The notes under the pieces: generated by a model
The model's input: the letters and a program-made list of their open reading frames with translations, nothing else
What the model was told of the DNA's origin: nothing
Databases searched by the model: none
Part shown: positions 16,199-25,064 of the stretch, piece after piece
How the letters are laid out: each line of letters starts with the position of its first letter
Position numbering within the stretch: position 1 is the first letter of the stretch
Program-made: the position numbers and the translations under genes
Source of the DNA: JAKFDI01 sp044508835
GTDB lineage: Bacteria; Pseudomonadota; Gammaproteobacteria; Burkholderiales; Burkholderiaceae_C
NCBI GenBank assembly: GCA_044508835.1
Contig: JBIQHD010000005.1
Span: 124,001-188,000, forward strand
DNA length: 64,000 nt
Direction of reading: 5' to 3'

Positions 16199-16996
16199 TC
16201 ATCCGCTGCCCAGCACGGGCGCAGCGGGCGGGAGGCGGATGCCCGTCGCGCCCAGTCGGCGCGCCTCGGCGCACAGCCTCCACAGCGTGCGCGCCGCCTC
16301 GGCGGGCGCAAGTCCTGCATCGCGAATATTGGAGATGCAGTTGCGCTGCGAAGCGAGCCGGCCGATCTTCGGGGCGGCGGTGAGGTAGATGCCCAGGCTG
16401 TCGGGCGAACTCAAGCCGGGACGTTCACCGATGAGCATGGCGACGAAGCGAGCGCCCAGCAGATCGCCGATCTCGTCGCCCAGCGCCACCCGGGCCTGGG
16501 TGGCGATGACCACCGGCCCGATCGCCCATCCGGGCGCGGCCTGCATGACGATGTGTGCCACAAGCTGCGCGGCGCTGCGCTGCACGCCGAACGACGACAG
16601 GCCGTCGCCCACGACGAGCAGCAGGTCGGCACCGCCGGCCGGCGGCCGTGCCGCGCGTTCCCGCAAGCATTGCGCACTGTCCGCGTCAAGGCGCCGGCCG
16701 AGGTCGGGCCGCACCAGGTAGGTCGCCCGGTCGGGCGCGGCGCTGCGCACTTGCAGCGTGTCGATCCCCTGCGCGCGCAGCGCCGCGTCCAGTGCCGGCA
16801 CGTCCAGCGGCAGCTGCACCGCGTCGCGCGCCTGCGCATGCGCCACGCCGAAGCGCAGCAGTTCGGCGGTGGGCAGGCTGTGGCCGCTGCGTCCGAGCGC
16901 GAGCCGCGCCGGGGTGAAGGCGCGCAGATCCGTCCACGGGTCGGGCGGCGGCCCGGCCTCGGACGTTGTGGAAGCGGGCGAAGCCTTCGTCGTCAT
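16199..16996 (-). CDS. eutC: Ethanolamine ammonia-lyase small subunit
   Basis: A 265-aa homologue of EutC, the subunit that, with EutB, binds adenosylcobalamin and splits ethanolamine to acetaldehyde and ammonia. Matching segments: D-L-R-A-F-T-P-A-R-L-A-L-G-R-S-G near residues 23-38, a D-G-L-S-S near 134-138 and I-G-E-R-P-G-L-S-S-P-D-S-L-G near 195-208. The start at 16996 overlaps the eutB stop by 4 bp (ATGA), giving translational coupling. No microcompartment genes are present, so this is the cytosolic form. Confidence 0.92.
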   Translation of the reverse strand: MTTKASPASTTSEAGPPPDPWTDLRAFTPARLALGRSGHSLPTAELLRFGVAHAQARDAVQLPLDVPALDAALRAQGIDTLQVRSAAPDRATYLVRPDLGRRLDADSAQCLRERAARPPAGGADLLLVVGDGLSSFGVQRSAAQLVAHIVMQAAPGWAIGPVVIATQARVALGDEIGDLLGARFVAMLIGERPGLSSPDSLGIYLTAAPKIGRLASQRNCISNIRDAGLAPAEAARTLWRLCAEARRLGATGIRLPPAAPVLGSG

Positions 16997-18387
16997 GAAG
17001 GCAGCGAGAGACGGCGCATTTGCGCCAGCGCCGGGTGAGACGCATCGACCGGCAGCAGCATCCCGTTCATATCGGTGAGCCCGAGACCCTGCAGCCACGC
17101 CTCGAACTCAGGCGCACGTTTGAGCCCAAGCAGATCGCGCAGGTACAGCGCGTCGTGGAACGAGGTGCTCTGGTAGTTGAGCATGATGTCGTCGGCGCCT
17201 GGCACGCCCATCACGAAGTTGACGCCTGCCGTGCCCAGCAGCGTGAGCAGCGTGTCCATGTCGTCCGAATCGGCCTCGGCGTGGTTGGTGTAGCAGACGT
17301 CGCAGCCGAGCGGCACGCCCAGCAGCTTGCCGCAGAAGTGATCCTCCAGCCCGGCGCGGATGATCTGCTTGCCGTCGCGCAGGTACTCGGGGCCGATGAA
17401 GCCGACCACGGTGTTGGTCAGCAGCGGCGAGAACGCGCGCGCCACGGCGTAGGCGCGCGCTTCGCAGGTCTGCTGGTCCACGCCGTGGTGTGCCTCGGCC
17501 GAGAGCGCACTGCCCTGCCCGGTCTCGAAATACATCACGTCGTCGCCGATCGTGCCGCGGTGCAGCGACAGCGCCGCGCCGTGCGCCTCGCGCAGCAGCG
17601 CCAGGTCGATGCCGAAGCCGCGGTTGGCCTGCTCGGTGCCGGCGATGGACTGGAACACCAGGTCCACCGGCGCGCCTTGCTCGATCATGCGCAGGGTGTT
17701 GGTCACATGGGTGAGCACGCAGGTTTGAGTGGGGATGGCCAGGCGCTGGACGACATCGTCGAGCGCGTGGACGAGCCGGGCCAGGCCGGGCAGGCTGTCG
17801 GTGGCCGGGTTGACGCCGACCACCGCGTCGCCCGCGCCGTACAGCAGGCCGTCGACCACCGAGGCGGCGATGCCGCGCAGGTCGTCGGTCGGGTGGTTGG
17901 GCTGCAGGCGCACGGCCAGGTGGCCCGGCAGGCCGATGGTGTCGCGAAAGCGCGTGACGACCTCGCACTTGCGCGCGACGAGGATCAGGTCCTGGTTGCG
18001 CATCAGCTTGCTGACCGCCGCAGCCATCTCCGGCGTGATGCCGGGTGCGAGCCGTGCCAGCACCGCGCTGTCGACGGCCGATGCGAGCAGCCAGTCGCGA
18101 AACGCGCCGACCGTGAGCTGTGCCACCGGCGCGAACGCCGCCGCATCGTGCGTGTCGACGATGAGGCGGGTCACCTCGTCGTCCTCGTAGGGAACCAGCG
18201 CCTCCTCGAGAAAGCGCTTCAGCGGCACGTCCGCCAGCGCCAGGCGCGCGGCCATGCGCTCCACATCGGAGGCCGCGGCGATGCCCGCGAGCACGTCGCC
18301 CGAGCGCGCCGGCGTCGCCTTGGCCATGAGCGTGCGCAGGCTGTCGAAGCGAAAGCCCTGCGCGCCGATGCGCTGTCGGTAGTCCAC
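16993..18387 (-). CDS. eutB: Ethanolamine ammonia-lyase large subunit
   Basis: A 464-aa EutB, a TIM-barrel B12 enzyme of normal length. Conserved segments: the Q-P-N-H-P-T-D-D near residues 162-169, G-V-N-P-A-T-D-S near 193-200, Q-S-I-A-G-T-E near 247-253, and a later F-I-G-P-E-Y-L-R-D-G-K-Q-I-I-R-A-G-L-E-D-H-F stretch. Together with EutC it forms the lyase. No reactivase EutA and no ethanolamine permease lie in the window. It is preceded by a membrane protein gene 6 bp away on the same strand. Confidence 0.93.
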   Translation of the reverse strand: MDYRQRIGAQGFRFDSLRTLMAKATPARSGDVLAGIAAASDVERMAARLALADVPLKRFLEEALVPYEDDEVTRLIVDTHDAAAFAPVAQLTVGAFRDWLLASAVDSAVLARLAPGITPEMAAAVSKLMRNQDLILVARKCEVVTRFRDTIGLPGHLAVRLQPNHPTDDLRGIAASVVDGLLYGAGDAVVGVNPATDSLPGLARLVHALDDVVQRLAIPTQTCVLTHVTNTLRMIEQGAPVDLVFQSIAGTEQANRGFGIDLALLREAHGAALSLHRGTIGDDVMYFETGQGSALSAEAHHGVDQQTCEARAYAVARAFSPLLTNTVVGFIGPEYLRDGKQIIRAGLEDHFCGKLLGVPLGCDVCYTNHAEADSDDMDTLLTLLGTAGVNFVMGVPGADDIMLNYQSTSFHDALYLRDLLGLKRAPEFEAWLQGLGLTDMNGMLLPVDASHPALAQMRRLSLPS

Positions 18388-18393
18388 GCCGCC

Positions 18394-18885
18394 TCAGCGC
18401 GAGCCGCCGCGATGGCGTGCCGCCAGCGCGCCGCCAATCGCCAGCCCCGCGGCGAAACCGACATACACCCACGCGAGATTGCGCCGCGACAGCCGCCGCT
18501 CGAAGCCCGGCGTGAGCCGCTGGGGCACGAGCTTGAGGTCGACCGCCGCCGCGACGGCGGTGACGGCGGCGGCGTCGACGACGGCGTTGGCCGGCGTCGG
18601 GTGTTTCCGGCGGGCGCGCAGCAGTTCGTAGAACACGGCCCAAAAGAGCGCGGAGGCGTGGTGCGTGGCGGCGCCGAGCAGCGTGAAGCGCCAGGAGGCA
18701 TCGTTGCGGCGCAGGGCGCGTTCGCCCCAGAACCAGTGGCTGGGCGCGTTGACGGCGGCCATGGCGCTGCCGGTGTCGCGGCGGCTGCCGCATGCCATGG
18801 CCGCCATCGACAGCGCGCTGGCAAGGCTGCCCGCGGCGAGCACATGCCGCACGGCGGGGTGGGAAGCAAGGTCGGTCCACGTCAT
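18394..18885 (-). CDS. Unrecognised membrane protein upstream of eutB, 163 aa
   Basis: No family recognised. Three or four hydrophobic segments (about residues 12-32, 64-82, 100-116 and 136-155). Between them are a striking W-F-W-G-E near 52-56 and H-H-A-S-A-L-F-W near 75-82, which could be metal or cofactor contacts, and a polar V-P-Q-R-L-T-P-G-F-E-R-R-L-S loop. GGAG precedes the start at 18885. It sits 6 bp upstream of eutB and is presumably co-transcribed. It is too small for the usual ethanolamine permease, so its role in that unit is open. Confidence 0.7.
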   Translation of the reverse strand: MTWTDLASHPAVRHVLAAGSLASALSMAAMACGSRRDTGSAMAAVNAPSHWFWGERALRRNDASWRFTLLGAATHHASALFWAVFYELLRARRKHPTPANAVVDAAAVTAVAAAVDLKLVPQRLTPGFERRLSRRNLAWVYVGFAAGLAIGGALAARHRGGSR

Positions 18886-19048
18886 GGTTGGCTGCTCCTG
18901 GAACGGTGCCGGACAACGCCGTCGGTCGGGCTGCCCCGGCGCATGTGCGAGACAGCAAGAGACGTTCCCTGCGCCCGCCGACAAGGCGCGGCCGCCTGTG
19001 CGACGATGCCGGGCTCCCCGTTTCCTTCTCCCTTTCCGGACGACACGC

Positions 19049-19714
19049 ATGCTTTCCACCGCCGACGCCATCCGTTCCCGCCGCTCCGTGCGCGGCTTCC
19101 TGCCCAAGCCGGTTCCCGCCGAGACGCTGCGCGCGGTGTTCGAGCTGGCGCAATGGGCGCCCTCGAACTGCAACACCCAGCCGTGGATCACGCACGTGGC
19201 CTCGGGTGAAACCTGCGAGCTGCTGCGCCGGCGCATCTCGGACGCGGCGCAGGATCCGGCGCGCAACGCGCCGGACTTTCCCTATGACGGCAAGTACGCC
19301 GGCATCTACCGCGAGCGCCAGATCGACGCGGCGGTGCGGCTGTGGGGCGCGATGAACATCACCCGCGAAGACAAGGCCGGCCGCGCCGCCAGCTTCGCGC
19401 GCAACTTCGCCTTCTTCGGCGCGCCGCACGTGGCCTTCCTGTTCCTGCCCGAGCCCTTCGGCCTGCGTGAGGCGGCCGATTGCGGCATGTACGCGCAGAC
19501 GCTGATGCTCGCGCTCACGGCGCACGGCCTCGCGTCATGCCCGCAAACGGCATTGAGCTACCACGCGCCCATCGTGCGCGAGCTGCTGTCGGTGCCGGAT
19601 TCGCACAAGCTGCTGTTCGGCCTGTCCTTCGGCTACGAGGATCCGGCAGTGCCGGCGAACGAATGCCGCACCGAACGGGCGCCGCTGGAGGCCTCGGTGC
19701 GGTTCCACGAATAA
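19049..19714 (+). CDS. Nitroreductase family protein
   Basis: A 221-aa FMN-dependent nitroreductase. R-S-R-R-S-V-R-G-F near residues 9-17 is the FMN phosphate-binding start, A-P-S-N-C-N-T-Q-P-W near 37-46 is the typical second motif, and the C-terminal G-L-S-F-G-Y-E-D-P region is also present. The reaction is two-electron reduction of nitro compounds or quinones with NAD(P)H. The start at 19049 (MLSTADAI) is just before the first conserved motif; the ribosome-binding site is weak. It is divergent from the eut unit and converges on the 95-aa gene. Confidence 0.88.
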   Translation: MLSTADAIRSRRSVRGFLPKPVPAETLRAVFELAQWAPSNCNTQPWITHVASGETCELLRRRISDAAQDPARNAPDFPYDGKYAGIYRERQIDAAVRLWGAMNITREDKAGRAASFARNFAFFGAPHVAFLFLPEPFGLREAADCGMYAQTLMLALTAHGLASCPQTALSYHAPIVRELLSVPDSHKLLFGLSFGYEDPAVPANECRTERAPLEASVRFHE

Positions 19715-19741
19715 ACGGCGCCGCGCGATGCGGCGGACGGG

Positions 19742-20029
19742 TCAGCCGAAGAAGTGGCGGAACACCTCGGGCTCGTTCACCTCGCGGATCACGAGGCCGG
19801 CGATGGCTTCGCGAAACGGCGTCGGCTCGGGCACGGCGGACAGCGCGGCCGGCATGGTCACGTTCCATGCGGCGTTGAAATCGGCGACGGGCCGGGCGCC
19901 CGCCGCGGCGGGGGCTGCGCGCTGCGTCAAGGTGTGCGCCAGCGAGGCCAGTTCGTCCCACTCCATGAAGTCCTTGAAGCCAAGGAGCTGGTAGGTCGGC
20001 GTGGCGGGCTGCGGTGCGCGCGGGTTCAT
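19742..20029 (-). CDS. Hypothetical protein, 95 aa
   Basis: No family recognised. Soluble, no signal peptide; a Pro-rich start, then Y-Q-L-L-G-F-K-D-F-M-E-W-D-E-L and a C-terminal V-I-R-E-V-N-E-P-E-V-F-R-H-F-F-G. It is divergent from the formate dehydrogenase genes, sharing a 211-bp upstream region with them. GAGGG lies upstream of the ATG at 20029. The codon use matches the neighbours, which supports a real gene. Confidence 0.6.
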   Translation of the reverse strand: MNPRAPQPATPTYQLLGFKDFMEWDELASLAHTLTQRAAPAAAGARPVADFNAAWNVTMPAALSAVPEPTPFREAIAGLVIREVNEPEVFRHFFG

Positions 20030-20240
20030 GGGGTGGCCCTCGGTTCGGTATTTGTAGCGAAGCGTATCGAAGGCGGCTCCGGCGCAGCCGGGGAAAAGCC
20101 GGCAAAGCATGCGCCAATTCGGCCGCCGCGCGCGGCCTGAACCGACGCCGCATAGCCGGCGGGTGGCCGGCATAGACTCGCCGTGATTGCCCCTCCCGTG
20201 CCTGGCGGCGCCCACCGCGCGCCGCGCGCCGTTTTCCGCC

Positions 20241-22052
20241 ATGAAGTCCTCGTCCCTGCTCGCCCCTTCCGACGTGGTCGCCACCCTGAGCGCCGACGAG
20301 ATGCGCCAGCGCATCCGGCGCCGCGGCCGGCTCAAGGGGCGGCAGCCGGACGACGCCGCGCTGGCCGAGGTGCGCGCCCTGCTCGGCGCGGCACCGGCCG
20401 GCGGCTGGCCGCGCGACCGGCTGATCGAGCACCTGCACCTGTTGAACGACCGGTTCGGCGGGCTGCACGAGGGCCACCTGGTCGCGCTCGCGCGCGAGAC
20501 CGGCGTGCCGATGGCCGAGGTGTACGAGGTCGCGAGCTTCTATCACCACTTCGAGCTGCTGCGCGGCGGCGAGGCGGCGCCGGCGCTGACCGTGCGCGTG
20601 TGCAGCGGGCTGAGCTGCGAGCTGGCCGGCGCGCAGGACCTGCTCGCGCGGCTGCCGGCGCTGCTGGGCGGCGGCGTGCGCGTGATCCCCGCGCCCTGCG
20701 TCGGCCGCTGCGAGCAGGCGCCGGTGGCGGTGGTGCACCAGCGGCCGGTGCCGCAGGCGTCGCCCGAGGGCGTGGCCCGGTGCGTGGCCGCGGGCGGGAC
20801 GGCGCATCCGGCGGCGGCCGCCGCCCCGTCGTTCGACCCGGCCGCGCAGGCGCCGTGCGAGATCACCACCGGCCCGGCCGACGTCAGCCCGGCTTGCGTC
20901 GGCTACGCCGCCTACCGCGCCGCCGGCGGCTACGCGCTCGCGGCCGACGTGGTCGCGCAGCGCCTTGCTGCCGACGAGGTGCTGAAGGCGCTGGAAGACG
21001 CCGGCCTGCGCGGCCTCGGCGGCGCGGGCTTTCCGGCGGGGCGCAAGTGGCGCATCGTGCGCGAGCAGCCGGCGCCGCGGCTGATGGCGGTGAACATCGA
21101 CGAGGGCGAGCCCGGCACCTTCAAGGACCGCACCTACCTGGAGCGCGACCCGCACCGCTTCCTCGAAGGCATGCTCGTCGCCGCGGCGGCGGTGGGCGTC
21201 GAGGCCTGCTACCTCTACCTGCGCGACGAGTACGCCGGCTGCCGCGCGCTGCTCGCGCAGGCCATCGCCGACCTGCGGCGCGAGGCGCCCTTCCCGCTGC
21301 CGCGCATCGAGCTGCGGCGCGGCGCTGGCGCCTACATCTGCGGGGAGGAGTCGGCCATGCTGGAAAGCATCGAAGGCCGGCGCGGCGAGCCGCGCCTGCG
21401 CCCGCCCTACATCGCGCAGGTGGGCCTGTTCGGGCGCCCGACGCTGGAGCACAACTTCGAGACGCTGTACTGGGTGCGCGACATCGTGCAGCGCGGCGCC
21501 GCCTGGTTCGCCGGCTTCGGCCGCCACGGCCGCACGGGCCTGCGCAGCTTCAGCGTGAGCGGGCGGGTGAAGCGCCCCGGCGTGAAGCTCGCACCGGCCG
21601 GCATCACGCTGCGCGAGCTGGTCCATGAATACTGCGGCGGCATGGCCGATGGCCACGTGCTGTATGCCTACCTGCCGGGCGGCGCCTCGGGCGGCATCCT
21701 GCCGGCGGCGATGGCCGACATTCCCCTCGACTTCGACACCCTGCAGCCGCACGGCTGCTTCATCGGCTCGGCGGCGGTCATCGTGCTCGGCCAGCACGAC
21801 CGCGCGCGCGACGCCGCGCTGAACATGATGCGGTTCTTCGCCGACGAGAGCTGCGGCCAGTGCACGCCCTGCCGCGTGGGCACCGACAAGGCGGCGCGGC
21901 TGATGGAAGCCGAGGACTGGGACAACGGCACGCTCGCCGACCTGGGCGAGGTGATGGCCGACGCGTCCATCTGCGGGCTGGGGCAGGCGGCGCCCAACCC
22001 GATCCGCTGCGTGCAGCGGCATTTCGCGCACGAGATCGGAGGGGCCGCATGA
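20241..22052 (+). CDS. NAD-dependent formate dehydrogenase, fused gamma-beta subunit (FdsG-FdsB / NuoE-NuoF)
   Basis: A 603-aa fusion of two diaphorase subunits. The NuoE/FdsG-like part covers about residues 1-165: [2Fe-2S] ligands in C-S-G-L-S-C near 119-124 and C-V-G-R-C near 153-157. The NuoF/FdsB-like part covers about 200-603: the FMN/NADH loop G-L-G-G-A-G-F-P-A-G near 256-265, I-C-G-E-E-S-A near 372, and the [4Fe-4S] ligands S-C-G-Q-C-T-P-C near 536-543 with a later Cys near 585. In other bacteria these are often separate genes. It passes electrons between NAD and FdsA. The start at 20241 is upstream of the first helix; TAGACT at 20174-20179 is a possible -10. It overlaps fdsA by 4 bp. 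Confidence 0.88.
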   Translation: MKSSSLLAPSDVVATLSADEMRQRIRRRGRLKGRQPDDAALAEVRALLGAAPAGGWPRDRLIEHLHLLNDRFGGLHEGHLVALARETGVPMAEVYEVASFYHHFELLRGGEAAPALTVRVCSGLSCELAGAQDLLARLPALLGGGVRVIPAPCVGRCEQAPVAVVHQRPVPQASPEGVARCVAAGGTAHPAAAAAPSFDPAAQAPCEITTGPADVSPACVGYAAYRAAGGYALAADVVAQRLAADEVLKALEDAGLRGLGGAGFPAGRKWRIVREQPAPRLMAVNIDEGEPGTFKDRTYLERDPHRFLEGMLVAAAAVGVEACYLYLRDEYAGCRALLAQAIADLRREAPFPLPRIELRRGAGAYICGEESAMLESIEGRRGEPRLRPPYIAQVGLFGRPTLEHNFETLYWVRDIVQRGAAWFAGFGRHGRTGLRSFSVSGRVKRPGVKLAPAGITLRELVHEYCGGMADGHVLYAYLPGGASGGILPAAMADIPLDFDTLQPHGCFIGSAAVIVLGQHDRARDAALNMMRFFADESCGQCTPCRVGTDKAARLMEAEDWDNGTLADLGEVMADASICGLGQAAPNPIRCVQRHFAHEIGGAA

Positions 22053-24904
22053 ACGCGCCCGAGAAGCTCGTGCCTGTGCAGGCGGCGCACGTCGACATCA
22101 CGCTGGACGGCCGCCGCGTCCAGGCCCTCGAAGGCGAGACGCTGCTGGGCGTGGCACGCCGCGAGGGCATCGACCTCCCGACCCTGTGCTTCAAGGACGG
22201 CTATCGCCCCGACGGCAACTGCCGCGCCTGCGTGGTGGAGGTGGCGGGCGAGCGCACGCTGGCGCCGAGCTGCTGCCGCCACGTGCTGCCCGGCATGGAC
22301 GTGAAGACGGACAGCGAGCGCGCGAGGAAGAGCCGGCGCCTGGTGCTGGAGATGCTGCTGGCCGACCTGCCCGACACCGGCCACAAGTGGGCCGACGCCG
22401 CCGGCGCCCGGCCGCACGGCGAGCTGAGCGACTGGGCGGCCCGCGAAGGCGTGACGGTGCGCCCCGCATTGCGGGCCCTGCGCCGCGGGCAACCGGCGCC
22501 GGACGTGTCGCACCCTGCCATGGCGGTGAACCTCGACGCCTGCATCCAGTGCACCCGCTGCGTGCGCGCCTGCCGCGAGGAGCAGGTCAACGACGTCATC
22601 GGCTATGCCGGGCGCGGCGCGCACAGCCGCATCGTCTTCGACCTCGCCGACCCGATGGGCGAGAGCACCTGCGTCGCCTGCGGCGAATGCGTGCAGGCCT
22701 GCCCCACGGGCGCGCTCATGCCCAAGACGCTGCTCGGCTCGCAGGTGGTAGACAGGCGGGTGGATTCGGTGTGCCCGTTCTGCGGCGTCGGCTGCCTGCT
22801 CACCTACAACGTGCGCGGCAACACCATCGTGAGCGTCGAGGGCCGCGACGGCCCGGCCAACCACGGCCGGCTGTGCGTGAAGGGCCGCTTCGGCTTCGAC
22901 TACGCGAGCCATCCGCAGCGCCTGACGAAGCCGCTGATCCGCCGGCCCGGCGTGCCCAAGGACCCGCAGTCCACGCCGAACCCGGGCGACTGGTCGGCGG
23001 TGTTCCGCGAAGCGACCTGGGAAGAAGCACTCGATCTCGCCGGCGGCACGCTGCGCCGCCTGCGCGACACGCACGGCCCGAAGTCGCTCGCCGGCTTCGG
23101 CTCGGCCAAGGGCAGCAACGAGGAGGCCTACCTCTTCCAGAAGCTCGTGCGCACCGGCTTCGGCAGCAACAACGTCGACCACTGCACGCGGCTGTGCCAT
23201 GCGTCCAGCGTGGCGGCGCTGCTCGAGGGCGTGGGCTCGGGCGCGGTCAGCAACCCGGCGGGCGACGTCGAGCATGCAGAGGTGATCCTCGTCATCGGCT
23301 CCAACCCCACGGCCAACCATCCGGTGGCGGCCACCTGGATGAAGAACGCGGCGAAGCGCGGCGCGAGGATCGTGCTCGCCGACCCGCGCCGCACCGAGCT
23401 TTCGCGCCACGCCTGGCGCACGCTGCAGTTCAACGCCGACACCGACGTGGCGATGCTCAACGCGCTGATCCACACGGTGATCGACGAAGGCCTGGTGAAC
23501 GAGGGCTTCGTGCGCGAGCGCGTCGCCAACTACGAGGCGCTGCGCGAGAACGTGCGCGGCTACAGCCCCGAGGCGATGGCGCCGATCTGCGGCATCCCCG
23601 CCGAGACGCTGCGCGAGGTGGCGCGCGCCTTCGCCACGGCGAAGAGCGCAATGATCCTGTGGGGCATGGGCGTGAGCCAGCACGTGCACGGCACCGACAA
23701 CGCGCGCTGCCTGATCGCGCTCGTCTCGGTCACCGGCCAGATCGGCAAGCCCGGCTCGGGGCTGCACCCGCTGCGCGGCCAGAACAACGTGCAGGGCGCG
23801 AGCGACGCCGGGCTGATCCCGATGATGTTCCCCAACTACCAGCGCGTGGACGACGCGCAGGCGCATGCGTGGTTCGAGGACTTCTGGCGCACGCCACTCG
23901 ACCGCACGCCCGGCTACACCGTGGTGGAGATCATGCACAAGGCGCTCGCGCCCGACAGCGACCCGCACAAAGTGCGCGGCATGTATGTCATGGGCGAGAA
24001 CCCGGCGATGAGCGACCCGGACCTGAACCACGCGCGCCACGCCCTCGCCTCGCTGGAGCACCTGGTGGTGCAGGACCTCTTCCTGACGGAGACCGCGTGG
24101 CTCGCCGACGTGGTGCTGCCCGCCAGCGCCTGGCCCGAGAAGAGCGGCACGGTGAGCAACACCGACCGCATGGTGCAGCTCGGCCGCCGCGCGCTCGACC
24201 TGCCGGGGCAGGCACGGCAGGACCTGTGGATCATCCAGCAGATGGCGCGGCGCCTCGGCCTCGGCTGGCACTACGAGGGCGAGGAATCGGGCGTGGCCGC
24301 GGTGTACGAGGAGATGCGCCGCGCCATGCACGGCGCCATCGCCGGCATCACCTGGGAGCGGCTGCAGCGCGAGGACAGCATCACCTACCCCTGCCTCGCT
24401 GCCGACGACCCGGGCCGGCCGATCGTCTTCGACGACCGCTTCCCCACGCCCGACGGCCGCGTGAAGCTGGTGCCGGCCGACATCATCCCCGCCGCCGAGC
24501 GGCCCGATGCCGACTACCCCTTCGTGCTCATCACCGGCCGCCAGCTCGAGCACTGGCACACCGGCAGCATGACGCGCCGCACGCAGGTGCTCGACGCCCT
24601 GGAGCCGGTCGCCACCGCCTCGCTGCACGGCGAGGACCTGGCGCGCCTGGGCCTGCAGCCCGGCGACGCGCTCACCCTGCGCTCGCGCCGCGGCGAGGTG
24701 GCGCTGCACGCCCGCCGCGACGACGGCACGCCGCGCGGCGCGGTGTTCGTGCCCTTCGCCTACTACGAGGCCGCGGCCAACCTGATGACGAACGCCGCGC
24801 TCGACCCCTTCGGCAAGATCCCGGAGTTCAAGTACTGCGCGGTGCAGGTGCTGGCGGGCGGCACGCCGGCGGCGAGCGTGGGCTACGGGCGCCTGAACGC
24901 CTGA
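22049..24904 (+). CDS. fdsA: Formate dehydrogenase alpha (catalytic) subunit, cytosolic NAD-linked type
   Basis: A 951-aa molybdo/tungsto-enzyme. An N-terminal [2Fe-2S] domain has Cys47, 58, 61 and about 75. Two ferredoxin [4Fe-4S] motifs follow (C-I-Q-C-T-R-C-V-R-A-C near 168-178 and C-V-A-C-G-E-C-V-Q-A-C-P near 208-219). The catalytic domain begins C-P-F-C-G-V-G-C near 242-249. The metal ligand is probably a Cys in D-H-C-T-R-L-C-H near 377-384; there is no selenocysteine. The His-Cys3 cluster motif usual after the [2Fe-2S] domain is missing: residues about 88-125 contain no Cys. The ATG overlaps the upstream stop. Confidence 0.88.
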   Translation: MNAPEKLVPVQAAHVDITLDGRRVQALEGETLLGVARREGIDLPTLCFKDGYRPDGNCRACVVEVAGERTLAPSCCRHVLPGMDVKTDSERARKSRRLVLEMLLADLPDTGHKWADAAGARPHGELSDWAAREGVTVRPALRALRRGQPAPDVSHPAMAVNLDACIQCTRCVRACREEQVNDVIGYAGRGAHSRIVFDLADPMGESTCVACGECVQACPTGALMPKTLLGSQVVDRRVDSVCPFCGVGCLLTYNVRGNTIVSVEGRDGPANHGRLCVKGRFGFDYASHPQRLTKPLIRRPGVPKDPQSTPNPGDWSAVFREATWEEALDLAGGTLRRLRDTHGPKSLAGFGSAKGSNEEAYLFQKLVRTGFGSNNVDHCTRLCHASSVAALLEGVGSGAVSNPAGDVEHAEVILVIGSNPTANHPVAATWMKNAAKRGARIVLADPRRTELSRHAWRTLQFNADTDVAMLNALIHTVIDEGLVNEGFVRERVANYEALRENVRGYSPEAMAPICGIPAETLREVARAFATAKSAMILWGMGVSQHVHGTDNARCLIALVSVTGQIGKPGSGLHPLRGQNNVQGASDAGLIPMMFPNYQRVDDAQAHAWFEDFWRTPLDRTPGYTVVEIMHKALAPDSDPHKVRGMYVMGENPAMSDPDLNHARHALASLEHLVVQDLFLTETAWLADVVLPASAWPEKSGTVSNTDRMVQLGRRALDLPGQARQDLWIIQQMARRLGLGWHYEGEESGVAAVYEEMRRAMHGAIAGITWERLQREDSITYPCLAADDPGRPIVFDDRFPTPDGRVKLVPADIIPAAERPDADYPFVLITGRQLEHWHTGSMTRRTQVLDALEPVATASLHGEDLARLGLQPGDALTLRSRRGEVALHARRDDGTPRGAVFVPFAYYEAAANLMTNAALDPFGKIPEFKYCAVQVLAGGTPAASVGYGRLNA

Positions 24905-24988
24905 ACACCTGAGCCGCGGCGCGGCCGCCGTCCGCCGGGCCCGCGCCGGCCCGACCGTCCCTCCCGCCATGGAACCGGCAGGCCGCCA

Positions 24989-25032
24989 CGGGGAAACCAT
25001 GGGGCCGTGCGCCCCGCCCCATGGTTTCCCCG
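24989..25032. repeat. Perfect 17-bp inverted repeat (hairpin) after fdsA
   Basis: Arms at 24989-25005 and 25016-25032 are exact reverse complements (first arm CGGGGAAACCATGGGGC), with a 10-base loop. It lies 84 bp after the fdsA stop and 32 bp before the palindrome upstream of the TetR gene. The RNA hairpin would be very stable but no T-run follows, so it could be a Rho-type or barrier terminator, or a large protein-binding dyad. Confidence 0.75.
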
Positions 25033-25064
25033 CAGACACCCGCGCGGAAGCCGCGCCTAATATG

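Noticed and set aside
20141..20180. A GCATAGCC sequence and TAGACT before the soluble FDH gene as a seventh regulon promoter
   Set aside because: The box does not match beyond GCATAGC and lies at the wrong distance from the hexamer. TAGACT is a common -10 form in this genome.
21668..25039. A long open frame (over 1,100 codons) on the minus strand opposite fdsA
   Set aside because: Antisense shadow caused by third-position GC bias; low-complexity His/Arg/Ala composition and no recognisable domains.
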